This document shows, one piece after another, positions 28,525 to 36,827 of a stretch of 64,000 nucleotides of DNA. The first letter of the stretch is position 1. Every line of letters begins with the position of its first letter. This stretch comes from Marinomonas hwangdonensis (GTDB taxonomy: Bacteria; Pseudomonadota; Gammaproteobacteria; Pseudomonadales; Marinomonadaceae): the NCBI RefSeq assembly GCF_003721245.1, contig NZ_RIZG01000006.1, forward strand, positions 1 through 64,000, written 5' to 3'. The notes beneath the pieces are model-generated. The model had not been told where the DNA came from and did no database searches. It saw nothing but the letters and a program-made list of their open reading frames with translations. The translations under genes and the position numbers were made by a program.

Positions 28525-31245
28525 ATGGCACAACCAGCTTTTCATTCTGCTTATCGAGTTGGGATCGATTTAGGGACAACCAATTGTGTCGTCTCTTACG
28601 TTCCCGTAGCGAAACATTCGAATGCAAATGCGCCAGCTTTGCTGCCCATTCCGCAAGTGATGGCGGATGGCTCGGTACAAGAGTTTACTTATTTACCGAG
28701 TGCAATTTATGTGTTGGCGTCAGATGAGATGGGTAAAATTGATCTAGTTTTGCCCTGGCGTCACCATGATAAAGAACGAATCGTTGGTGTTGGAGCGTTA
28801 GCTTTAGGCCAGCGTCGAGCTGGGCAATTGGTACAAAGTGCGAAAAGCTGGTTGAGCCATCGTCAGGTAGATCGTCGTTCGGCGATCTTGCCTTGGGCGA
28901 GCGAGTTTCCTAAAAAGCTCAGCCCACTCGAGGCGAGTAAGGTTCTTTTATTACATATTAAGCAAAGCTGGAATCATCGCTTTGCTGATGCACCGTTAGA
29001 ATCTCAAACCATAGCATTAACTTTGCCAGCATCGTTTGATGAAGAAGCACGAGCGTTAACCCTGGAAGCCGCTAAACTGGCTGGTCTAAAAGATTTATAC
29101 CTTCTGGAAGAGCCGCAAGCGGCTTGTTATCACTACATTAGTGACGATGAGAAGCTCGCTGCGTTAGTCGATAAAAAAATGCTCTTGGTGGTCGATATTG
29201 GCGGTGGTACCAGTGACTTTAGTCTGGTTGCTATTCAGCCTACATCAGCCAAGGCTAAAAGTGTCTCTCTTAAGCGTATCGCAGTTGGTGAACATCTGTT
29301 GCTTGGCGGCGACAACCTCGATCAAGCCTTGGCGTTTCAGTTAGATCCCAAGCAAATTTCAGCGCTGTCAGCTACGCGCTTAGCGGCTTTGGTTCAGCAA
29401 ACTCGTCAAGCCAAAGAAACCTTATTAGGTGTAGACGCACCAGAATCCCTAAGTATTACCGTGCTTGGTGGTGGTAGTCGTTTAATCGGTGGTTCGCAGA
29501 AATTTGATGTGTCCCGAGAAACCTTATTAGAACAAATACGTAGCGGTTTTTTTCCTTTGGTGAATCACGATGATAAGGTGCAAAAGAACGATTATGCCAT
29601 GCACACCTTGGGCTTGCCTTATGAGTCAGATCCTGCGTTTACGCGGCATTTAGCGGCATTTTTACAGCAACATAAAGCAGTAATCGAAGCGGCAACAGGC
29701 TCAACCATGCCAGATGCGGTTTTATTTAATGGCGGTTTGTTTAACAGTCCTGTGTTAAAAGCTCGCTTACTAGAACAGCTAAATACTTGGTCTTCTAAGC
29801 CTATACTTGCTTGTTCTGCAGACGAACCTAACGATGCGGTTGCCAAAGGTGCAGTCATGTATTTGAACGCTTTGGCGGGAGAAAGTACTCGTATTGAAAG
29901 CGGTGTGGCGCACAATTTGTACCTTAAAGTTGGCGAGAATGAATTTGTCGGCATTTTGCCAAAAGGTACTTTAAAAGGCGAAACCATTCGCTTAGAACAA
30001 GAGTTCTTTGTCACTCTGGGCCAGCAAGTGCAGTTTCCTTTATATCGATCCGATGATCATATTGATTGTGTGGTTGGCAAAGTGCGTGATCAAGAGGGAT
30101 TGCACTATATTTCTACCTTGATGACAGAACTGGACGGCTCCATTGATTCCCAAGAAACAGCCGTAACGTTATCGGTACAAATGACCGAAGTGGGTGTGTT
30201 GCAAGTGGTGTTAAACGCGAACAACCAGAAAGACCAATGGCGTTTGGATTTTTCAACCCAAGTCAGTTCTTCGCAAGAGTCTGAGCAAAACGATGAAAGT
30301 GGTTTGTTACATGCCAATATGGGACAAGCAGAAGAACATTTAGCGAAGTGCTTTTCTAGCGCGGGTCAAAAGCAAAATCCGGACTTGGTAAAATCTCTTA
30401 AGCAGGATTTGGATCAGTTACTGGGTAATCGTGATGATTGGAACCTTGCCACTTCGCGACGTTTGGTCGATAAGCTTTTAGGTCTAAAGTCTGGTCGAAC
30501 CAAAAGTGCACAGCATGAACGTCAGTGGTTGCAGTTGATGGGCTATTGTTTGCGTCCAGGTTTTGGTGCGGCGGATGATTTGGCTCGTGTGCAGCAAGTG
30601 GTGAATGCCACTAAAGCCGGTACTCAGTTCGATACGGCGCCAGTTTGGGGGCAATATTGGACCTTGTACCGTCGTGTTGCAGGCGGTTTAACCATTGAAC
30701 AACAAACGTACTTGTTCAAACAATTTAGCCAATATTATTCGCCAACAGGGCAGCGTTCACGAGACAAAATGAAAGCTCTGACCACTAAATCCAGCGACGA
30801 TTTAATTCGTTTGGTTGGTGCGTTGGAGAGTTTGTCGTATGAAGATAAAGTCACTACGATTGATTGGTTGCTGAAGCGTTTGCAAAAGACCTCGGAGCCG
30901 GATACCGCTTGGTGGACAATAGGACGAATTGCCTCTCGTCATCTTTTATCTGGCAAGCAAGAGCAAAGAATTGCAGAAGAAAAACTGTTTCCGATTTTAG
31001 AGGTCGTCCTTAAAGAAGATTGGAAGAAGCGTAAGCAAGCAGGGCTAGCAGCCGTTCTAATGAGCCAAGTCAGCATTGGTGAATCAGACAAGCTGAGCGC
31101 TTTGCGTAAAAAAGTGGCCAATAAACTCAAAAAAGAGAAATGCCCAGCTCAATGGCTTGAGCGTTTGGAAAGTCAAATTGAGATTAACAGCCATGAGCTA
31201 AATGCCTTAGTCGGGGAGAGTTTACCGATTGGATTGCGTTTGTAG
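28525..31245 (+). CDS. Non-canonical Hsp70 family protein with long C-terminal extension (DUF3731-like)
   Basis: A 906-aa protein. The first 450 residues form an Hsp70 ATPase with VGIDLGTTNCVVSY, LLEEPQAACYHY, LVVDIGGGTSDFSL and VLFNGGLFNSPVL. A beta-rich middle part follows (about 450-580). The last 300 residues are helical and basic (LATSRRLVDKLLG, YCLRPGFGAADDLARVQQV, AGLAAVLMSQVS), matching what I remember of the DUF3731 extension of such proteins. It is the last gene of the uup/DUF2760/Hsp70 cluster. The two Hsp70 ATPases are clearly related to each other, so they may be a duplicated pair working together. Confidence 0.83.
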   Translation: MAQPAFHSAYRVGIDLGTTNCVVSYVPVAKHSNANAPALLPIPQVMADGSVQEFTYLPSAIYVLASDEMGKIDLVLPWRHHDKERIVGVGALALGQRRAGQLVQSAKSWLSHRQVDRRSAILPWASEFPKKLSPLEASKVLLLHIKQSWNHRFADAPLESQTIALTLPASFDEEARALTLEAAKLAGLKDLYLLEEPQAACYHYISDDEKLAALVDKKMLLVVDIGGGTSDFSLVAIQPTSAKAKSVSLKRIAVGEHLLLGGDNLDQALAFQLDPKQISALSATRLAALVQQTRQAKETLLGVDAPESLSITVLGGGSRLIGGSQKFDVSRETLLEQIRSGFFPLVNHDDKVQKNDYAMHTLGLPYESDPAFTRHLAAFLQQHKAVIEAATGSTMPDAVLFNGGLFNSPVLKARLLEQLNTWSSKPILACSADEPNDAVAKGAVMYLNALAGESTRIESGVAHNLYLKVGENEFVGILPKGTLKGETIRLEQEFFVTLGQQVQFPLYRSDDHIDCVVGKVRDQEGLHYISTLMTELDGSIDSQETAVTLSVQMTEVGVLQVVLNANNQKDQWRLDFSTQVSSSQESEQNDESGLLHANMGQAEEHLAKCFSSAGQKQNPDLVKSLKQDLDQLLGNRDDWNLATSRRLVDKLLGLKSGRTKSAQHERQWLQLMGYCLRPGFGAADDLARVQQVVNATKAGTQFDTAPVWGQYWTLYRRVAGGLTIEQQTYLFKQFSQYYSPTGQRSRDKMKALTTKSSDDLIRLVGALESLSYEDKVTTIDWLLKRLQKTSEPDTAWWTIGRIASRHLLSGKQEQRIAEEKLFPILEVVLKEDWKKRKQAGLAAVLMSQVSIGESDKLSALRKKVANKLKKEKCPAQWLERLESQIEINSHELNALVGESLPIGLRL

Positions 31246-31254
31246 CTTCGTAAT

Positions 31255-31281
31255 AAACAGATCTGGTTTTCAGATCTGTTT
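31255..31281. terminator. Inverted repeat, probable terminator after the Hsp70 module
   Basis: AAACAGATCTG, loop GTTTT, CAGATCTGTTT between convergent gene ends. The T tract is short on the plus strand. The minus-strand reading has a similar AT flank, so it could stop both. Confidence 0.6.
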
Positions 31282-31312
31282 GCCTCATTCCTTGTTTGTA
31301 TCATTGCCTTAT

Positions 31313-32146
31313 TTAGCTTCTGACTCGCTTCATATTGATTAGAATGGGGCTGCCAGTCATCGGATCTGGAATCAGGTCGCATTCAACTCCATACAACTCA
31401 CGCACCAGCTCTTTGGTCATCACCTCTTTTGGGCTTCCTTGGGTGATGATCTCGCCTTTTTTCATCGCAATAATATGATCAGAATATCGGCAAGCGCTTG
31501 GTAAGTCATGAACCACCATGGCGAGGGTTTTACCTTGTCTTGATAAATTACGTATTAGCTCGAAGACTTCAATCTGATGCCCTAAATCCAGCGCAGACGT
31601 AGGCTCATCCAACAATAGTAAAGGCGTTTCTTGGGCAATTGACATGGCGATCCAAGCACGTTGGCGTTGTCCGCCCGATAGAGTGTCTAGTAGTCGGTCT
31701 TTTAGTCCTTGTAAATCCGCGGCATCTAAAGCGTAGTCAATTGCTTGCTGATCATCCATAGCCCATTGCTTTAACAAGCTTTGGTGTGGATGGCGGCCAA
31801 AACGAATTAATTCCTCAATGGTTATGCCATCTGGCGCTAGCGTATCTTGTGGTAAAAGCGCAAGCCGCCTAGCGACTTCTTTGGAAGGTAGACAATGAAT
31901 GTCTTTACCATCTAACAGAACAACACCAGAACTGGGTGCGTGAACTCGAGACAAACCATTTAGTAGCGTTGATTTGCCACAGCCATTTGGTCCAACAATG
32001 GCTGTCACTTTGCCCTCTGGTAGCGAAACGTCCAGGTTTTCAATAATGCAGACTTTACCGTGTTTAAGCGTCAGTTTGCTGGCGCCAAGACGAGACTGGA
32101 AAGTGGGATGTGAAATTTTATCATTGTGAAGAGACGTCACCGTCAT
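31313..32146 (-). CDS. Iron-siderophore ABC transporter ATPase (FecE/FhuC-like)
   Basis: A 277-aa ATPase energising siderophore import across the inner membrane. Walker A GPNGCGKSTLL, signature LSGGQRQRAW, Walker B LLLLDEPTSALDLGHQ and switch His in MVVHDL are all visible, in the spacing of FecE/FepC/FhuC. ATG 32146 is chosen over 32182 since AAGGA lies 7 bases upstream and it overlaps the permease stop as ATGA. It is the last gene of a four-gene operon. Confidence 0.92.
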   Translation of the reverse strand: MTVTSLHNDKISHPTFQSRLGASKLTLKHGKVCIIENLDVSLPEGKVTAIVGPNGCGKSTLLNGLSRVHAPSSGVVLLDGKDIHCLPSKEVARRLALLPQDTLAPDGITIEELIRFGRHPHQSLLKQWAMDDQQAIDYALDAADLQGLKDRLLDTLSGGQRQRAWIAMSIAQETPLLLLDEPTSALDLGHQIEVFELIRNLSRQGKTLAMVVHDLPSACRYSDHIIAMKKGEIITQGSPKEVMTKELVRELYGVECDLIPDPMTGSPILINMKRVRS

Positions 32147-33228
32147 AACGAATTCCTTGAAGAGCGTCGAACGAGTATCCAAATTAAATAAGGCCCGCCT
32201 ACTACGGCAGTAACGATGCCAACAGGCAATTCAATTGGTGATAAAACCGTGCGACCAAAAAGGTCCGCTAGAATCATCACTAAGGCACCTGTCAATGCCG
32301 AGCTGACTAATGGGATTCCACGATATTTGGCAAGGACACGGGCGATCTCAGGGCCAACCAAGGCAACTAAACCGACAGGACCTGCTACGGCAACAGCCAG
32401 TCCGGTTAAGGTAATACAAAGGGTAAGGGCGATGATTCTAATGTGTTTGATGTTTGCACCAAGGCCTGTGATCACTTGATCAGAAAAAGGCATAAGGGCA
32501 AATTGCGTAGAAAAGAACAGACAAGCAACTAGGCAAATGACCAAACCCGCACCCAGTAAGTTGACCATAAGCGGCTCGCGAGCGCTTAAGCTGCCAACGG
32601 TCCAAGGGTAAGCGCTGTTTGCCACATCGATACTGACTTGGCTTAATAGCAATTGCGTCACAGCGCCAGCAATCGCGCCAATGCCAATGCCGGCAACAAT
32701 GAAGCGATAACCGCGAGTACCACTGCCGCCAGCTAGGCCAAATGCTAAAGCCGTTGCTGTTGCCGCACCTGCTAATGCCATCGCCGATGGTGCTAATGAA
32801 ATACCAGTGCCAACTATAGAAGACACGGCAAACGCCATGGCGGCATTGTCTATCCCTATGATTCCGGGTGTAGCGAGTCTGTTGCGGGCTATGGTTTGCA
32901 TCAAACAACCAGCCAAACTAAAAGCCGCGCCAGTAAATAGCCCAGCCAATAGTCGCGGTAAGCGTAAATCTTGCACGATAAATTGGCTCATGGCGTCGCC
33001 ATGTCCAAATAACACAGCAATCACTTCGGTTGGCGATATCGGCATGGTGCCGGAACCAAGAGTAACTACGCAGGCGCAAAATAAAGCAATTAACAGCCAT
33101 GTATTACGGATGACAGCTTGTTTCTCGATAAGTAAATGAGCATGTTCTCCGATGGAAAAAAGCCGATAACCTTGCGGTGTGGGGATTTCTTGCTTTGAGT
33201 CTGATATGACAAGGCTTTGATTATTCAT
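32143..33228 (-). CDS. Iron-siderophore ABC transporter permease (FecD-like)
   Basis: A 361-aa permease of the FecCD family with about nine to ten TM spans. An extended N-terminus of about 40 residues precedes TM1. Family marks: RLPRLLAGLFTGAAFSLAGCLMQ, RNRLATPGIIGI, and GPVGLVALVGPEIARVL, which contacts the ATPase. It overlaps the upstream permease gene (ATGA) and the downstream ATPase gene (ATGA), so all three are translationally coupled and likely form one heterodimeric importer. Confidence 0.92.
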   Translation of the reverse strand: MNNQSLVISDSKQEIPTPQGYRLFSIGEHAHLLIEKQAVIRNTWLLIALFCACVVTLGSGTMPISPTEVIAVLFGHGDAMSQFIVQDLRLPRLLAGLFTGAAFSLAGCLMQTIARNRLATPGIIGIDNAAMAFAVSSIVGTGISLAPSAMALAGAATATALAFGLAGGSGTRGYRFIVAGIGIGAIAGAVTQLLLSQVSIDVANSAYPWTVGSLSAREPLMVNLLGAGLVICLVACLFFSTQFALMPFSDQVITGLGANIKHIRIIALTLCITLTGLAVAVAGPVGLVALVGPEIARVLAKYRGIPLVSSALTGALVMILADLFGRTVLSPIELPVGIVTAVVGGPYLIWILVRRSSRNSL

Positions 33229-34244
33229 AGTGTGGGGAGCCTACGAGACCGAACAATTAATAATAGTACTGGAGCGCCAACAACAGCCGTTAGAACGCCT
33301 AAAGGCATTTCTGCTGGCTGAGCAATAAGGCGTGAAATAACATCGGCGGTAATAACAATAATGGGGCCAAGAGGTAGGCATAGCCATAAAGTGCGACGAA
33401 TATCTGGCCCAACCAAAGCACGTGCAGCAAAGGGAACAACCAAACCGATGAAGGCCACAGGTCCTGCAATGGCGGTAGCGCCGCCAACAAGTAAGGCGAC
33501 CGCAAAAATAACTACGCCACGAACTCTTTTTGGCTTGTGACCAAGTCCAATAGCAACCCGTTCACCAAGCGCCAAAGAGGCTAGTGGTTTGGCAGCGTAA
33601 AGAACGCAAAGTCCTGCGACTAGCATGGATGGTAAAACGGATAAAAGCGTGTTGGTATCCCGACCAGCAACGCTCCCTGTTACCCAAAAGCGAATTTCGT
33701 CAGCGGCTCGTTGATCAAATAGCAGTAACAAAGAAGTCACAGCGAGTAACAGACTAGAAAGCGCCGCGCCAGCAAGCACTAATCGAATTGGGTCGTTTTG
33801 TTGTCCTTGCATGCGAGCGACGCCAAGCACACATAAACAGCCTAGCAAAGCACCAAACTGGGCAACTCCAACCGTTAACGTCGCCGTACTGGCACCAAGA
33901 ACCAAAGTGATTGCAACGGCAAGAGAGCTGCCAGCGCTGACGCCCAGTAATCCCGGTTCTGCTAGCGGGTTACGGGCAACCGATTGCATCAATGCACCTG
34001 CGATGCCTAGCGTTAAACCAACAAATAAGCCAACAACGGTTCTGGTTGCTCGTAAATGAAATACGGTAAATTCTGCATCGGCTGAACCCTTACCTATTAA
34101 GGTTTGAAACGATGCGCTAGGAGACAGGCCTCCTGCTCCCAATAATAAACTGCAAATAAAGCAAAGTGCCAGCACCACAAGGGCTGACACAAACACTGTA
34201 GGCAAAGGCCGTTGAGCAGCCGGCAAACTAAACCAACCAATCAT
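33225..34244 (-). CDS. Iron-siderophore ABC transporter permease (FecC-like)
   Basis: A 339-aa FecCD-family permease. Landmarks: RATRTVVGLFVGLTLGIAG, ALMQSVARNPLAEPGLLGV (the conserved NPLAxPxxLG box), and GPVAFIGLVVPFAARALVG for ATPase contact. It partners the other permease. It begins 5 bases after the binding-protein gene stop and overlaps the next permease by 4 bases. Confidence 0.92.
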   Translation of the reverse strand: MIGWFSLPAAQRPLPTVFVSALVVLALCFICSLLLGAGGLSPSASFQTLIGKGSADAEFTVFHLRATRTVVGLFVGLTLGIAGALMQSVARNPLAEPGLLGVSAGSSLAVAITLVLGASTATLTVGVAQFGALLGCLCVLGVARMQGQQNDPIRLVLAGAALSSLLLAVTSLLLLFDQRAADEIRFWVTGSVAGRDTNTLLSVLPSMLVAGLCVLYAAKPLASLALGERVAIGLGHKPKRVRGVVIFAVALLVGGATAIAGPVAFIGLVVPFAARALVGPDIRRTLWLCLPLGPIIVITADVISRLIAQPAEMPLGVLTAVVGAPVLLLIVRSRRLPTL

Positions 34245-34249
34245 TGAAC

Positions 34250-35191
34250 TTATTGCATCTTAGTTTTTAATGTATTTTCGATATTATCAAGAATAGCTTG
34301 GGCCGCTAATGGACCTGCAGAGCTTGACCATAGCTGGCCATTGACTGTTACCACGTGATCTTGTTCAACTACATTTAGACGGGAAAATGCAGGGGATTTT
34401 CTTGCAGCTTCTAACGCATCTTTACCTTCTGTATTCAATGTTGCAAGGAATAACCAGTCGCTATCAATTTTTGTCAGGTTTTCTAAACTAAGAGGGCTGC
34501 TATGAGGACGATTCTCCTTAACAAGACCTGCATCAGAAACATCAAATCCTGTAGCGGCAATAACATCATTTGCGAACAAGCTTGCTGACATAACAATAGG
34601 GCCTTGTGGCATCCAACGTGCAATGGTAGAGGTACGTTTTCCTTCTGGTAATTGAGCAGTAACCATTGTTTTTAATTTGTTTTGACGACTTTTAACTTGG
34701 TTAAGAATGGACTCCATTTCTGCACTTTTGTTCAGCGCTTTGGCATATGAGCGTGAAATAGTCATCCAACTTCCCGATACGATGCCTGATGATGCAGGTG
34801 CAACGGTCGGAGCTATTTTTGACAGGATGTCATATTGTTCTTTTGATAAAGTTGATGAAGCGAGAATTAGATCAGGGCGTTGTGAGGCAATCGCTTCTAG
34901 GTTGTTCTGGCGTGATGTGCCAACGATGCTTACGCCTTCAGCGCGATCTTCAAGATATTCTGATACGGTATCACCACCACGAGTTGCGACCGCGCCTAAA
35001 GGTTTAATACCAAGCGCAATGGTATTGTCTAACGCGTCTTCAGACAGAGTTACCACGCGTTTCACATTGTCATTAACGCGGACATCACCGAATTTAGTCG
35101 TAATGGTTATTTCACCCGAGAAAGCGCTGAAAGAAGAGGTGACACAGGCGCAAAGTAAAAGTTTCTTCAAAGAAGGGCGATTAGGCAACAT
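34250..35191 (-). CDS. Iron-siderophore periplasmic binding protein (FecB-like)
   Basis: A 313-aa periplasmic binding protein. A signal peptide (about 1-25, KKLLLCACVTSSFSAFS) precedes VKRVVTLSEDALDNTIALGIKPLG in outline; the class III fold is supported by NLEAIASQRPDLILAS and a C-terminal domain. The Cys in LLLCACV is not in a clear lipobox, so a soluble exported form is likelier than a lipoprotein. First gene of the operon, AAGGA ribosome site, with a candidate Fur box about 100 bases upstream. No TonB receptor is adjacent, so the siderophore is unknown. Confidence 0.9.
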   Translation of the reverse strand: MLPNRPSLKKLLLCACVTSSFSAFSGEITITTKFGDVRVNDNVKRVVTLSEDALDNTIALGIKPLGAVATRGGDTVSEYLEDRAEGVSIVGTSRQNNLEAIASQRPDLILASSTLSKEQYDILSKIAPTVAPASSGIVSGSWMTISRSYAKALNKSAEMESILNQVKSRQNKLKTMVTAQLPEGKRTSTIARWMPQGPIVMSASLFANDVIAATGFDVSDAGLVKENRPHSSPLSLENLTKIDSDWLFLATLNTEGKDALEAARKSPAFSRLNVVEQDHVVTVNGQLWSSSAGPLAAQAILDNIENTLKTKMQ

Positions 35192-35292
35192 GACGGATTC
35201 CTTTAATTAATATATCTACCTCTACATCGCTCGTTACTTTGATTATAAAGGCAGCAAAATGAAGCGAATGCATAGGCAGGCGAATAAACGAT

Positions 35293-35311
35293 GCTAATGA
35301 TAACGCTTCTT
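35293..35311 (-). promoter_or_regulatory. Candidate Fur box of the siderophore transporter operon
   Basis: GCTAATGATAACGCTTCTT matches the 19-bp Fur consensus at 13 of 19 positions, with the left half (TAATGATAA) best. It is about 100 bases upstream of the binding-protein start, a sensible place for iron-dependent repression. Confidence 0.5.
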
Positions 35312-35416
35312 ATTAATTTTTAAACAGGGAATCTAGATTTTAATGTAACGAAAAGCGGAACGTAATGTTTTGATTTATGTGTCCCGCTTTGAGTTGAAAG
35401 TTACATAAGAAGGGTT

Positions 35417-35986
35417 TTAGTCCAAAGAGAACCCAAAGAAATTAATGTCTGTTTTATACGGTATTTCTTTTACTGATGTTTGTAGCTGATCAATTAACTT
35501 TAGATAAGTGGCCATTTGATGAGCTTGTAGATTTTTTTCACTTGGCATCGACGTAGTGAACTTAGTCGCTCTTAGCATGCTTTCACGCCACTGGTTTGGG
35601 TAAACTTTTTGTTGCCACTCTGATTAGAGGTAAGTTATCGAACTTATTCGCGCCAGTAACATTATATCAAGTACGGTATCTGGCTTTAATTCTAAGTCTA
35701 AATCCAACATGACATTTTCTAGGTTCGCAGTGCCTCGTATGGTAATGGTCTGAACGCCATCCGCACGGCTTAGAAAGTAACTCACTTGAGATAAGGGGAT
35801 TAAAGATTTATGAACTAATGCTTGGCCTTGCTCTTGAAGACGTTTTTCAAGTGTATTCGCTTCTAAATAGGTGTCGTCCGATAACGTGGCTTGAGCTTTA
35901 ATAATGGTAAAATCAGGAGCCGCAAACGCCAATTGAAAAGGCATTATAATCAAAAGAGACAGTAAAACGAGCTTGTTTTTTAACAT
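35417..35986 (-). pseudogene. Broken class 3 lipase gene with deleted core
   Basis: The first 120 codons (35986 to stop at 35624) encode a signal peptide (LVLLSLLIIMPFQLAFA) and the N-terminal part of a lipase_3-type protein, including TITIRGTANLENVMLDLDLE. The sequence then leaves the family: the catalytic GHSLGG region is absent. A one-base shifted frame gives KFDNLPLIRV, a block normally found after the active site. The first frame resumes after the in-frame stop with a 68-codon open tail (35623-35417, starts SEWQQKVYPNQWRES, ends NFFGFSLD). I read this as a lipase whose centre was deleted, out of frame. The N-terminal part could still be translated. Confidence 0.75.
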
Positions 35987-36072
35987 GGTGGAGTTGAAAC
36001 AACATAATAATAGGGAATCAGAGAGTACTAAAAAATGACTTTTACTAACATAGGTTTATCGTAAGTTGATAT

Positions 36073-36103
36073 CTTTGGTAAGTATGAAAATAACTTACCA
36101 AAG
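36073..36103. repeat. Perfect 11-bp inverted repeat
   Basis: CTTTGGTAAGT, 9-base spacer, ACTTACCAAAG, between the small ORF (ends 36131) and the broken lipase gene (starts 35986), both on the minus strand. There is no T run on either side, so an operator or an RNA stem is as likely as a terminator. Confidence 0.6.
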
Positions 36104-36130
36104 CATTGAAGAGGAGAAGGTAACGCTGAA

Positions 36131-36286
36131 TTATAAGTCGCAACCGCTCCAATTTATACGTCTAACGCCGCCAATATTGAGAGTAGATAGTTTGTAGAAG
36201 CTGCCTTTCATCATGTACACCGCATAAGCGCGAATCAGTGTTTTTTTGATTGTTTGTAGTGTGTCTTTTGTCATGATTTTTTTCAT
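36131..36286 (-). CDS. Small hypothetical protein
   Basis: A 51-aa basic protein starting MKKIMTKDTLQTIKK and ending RRINWSGCDL. I do not recognise it. The internal ATG at 36286 is chosen over 36361 because a strong AAGGGG site lies 6 bases upstream, which is the main reason to believe the ORF. A central stretch (LIRAYAVYMMKGSFYKL) may be an amphipathic helix. It lies in a region with several broken genes, so it may itself be a remnant. Confidence 0.45.
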   Translation of the reverse strand: MKKIMTKDTLQTIKKTLIRAYAVYMMKGSFYKLSTLNIGGVRRINWSGCDL

Positions 36287-36612
36287 GTTTTTCCCCTTCA
36301 GGTTAGTTTGTGCGCTGATAATAGGGCCACTAATTCTGCTCAACAAACGACGTATTTTCACTGGAATGATGAAATAAACTAACCGATCCTAGTGTTGCTA
36401 TTATTTATTCAAAACAGCGTTAAATGATCGATAAATAAAAGTTTTTTTGCATAATTCATACTTCAATCTAGTGGACTGTGAAGCATTTGTGAATATTGAA
36501 GGTTTAATGTTTTGACCGATCGGATATATATATTGAAACGCATCAAACATCGCTATCAACACGGCTTTAATTCCCCCAAGGCTTAACTAACAAAGGATGA
36601 GGTAGAATTCAC
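36287..36612. other. Intergenic region between the small ORF and the first GNAT remnant
   Basis: 326 AT-rich bases with no convincing gene. The minus-strand promoter of the small ORF and the plus-strand promoter of the GNAT remnant should lie here; a TATATATAT stretch near 36525 is the only visible AT-rich core. I see nothing else. Confidence 0.3.
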
Positions 36613-36795
36613 ATGCTTCCAATCGACATTCGATTAGCTTCGCAAGCTGATTTGGCCGAAATTCAGATTTGTGCCAAAAAAGCCTATGAAAAGTATGTTG
36701 TGCGCATAGGGCGGGAACCTGCGCCGATGCATGCGGACTTTGCAAAATTGATCGATGATGGCTTTATTAGTGTGTTATTTCAAAAGTCGCTCTAG
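36613..36795 (+). pseudogene. GNAT acetyltransferase remnant, N-terminus fused to the extreme C-terminus
   Basis: 60 codons. Residues 1-54 (IRLASQADLAEIQICAKKAYEKY, in outline, then GREPAPMHADFAKLIDDGFISVL) match the N-terminal strand and helices of GNAT enzymes. The acetyl-CoA motif and the rest of the domain are missing. The last residues, FQKSL, look like the common end of such enzymes, which suggests an internal in-frame deletion of about 90 codons. That last point is inference. A full enzyme would be about 150 aa. Confidence 0.7.
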
Positions 36796-36827
36796 ATGTG
36801 TTTATAGAAAATGAATAGGTAGTGCTC

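Noticed and set aside
32216-33139. ORFs opposite the FecD-like permease gene
   Set aside because: Alternative frames of the permease gene. They contain no domain and no sensible start.
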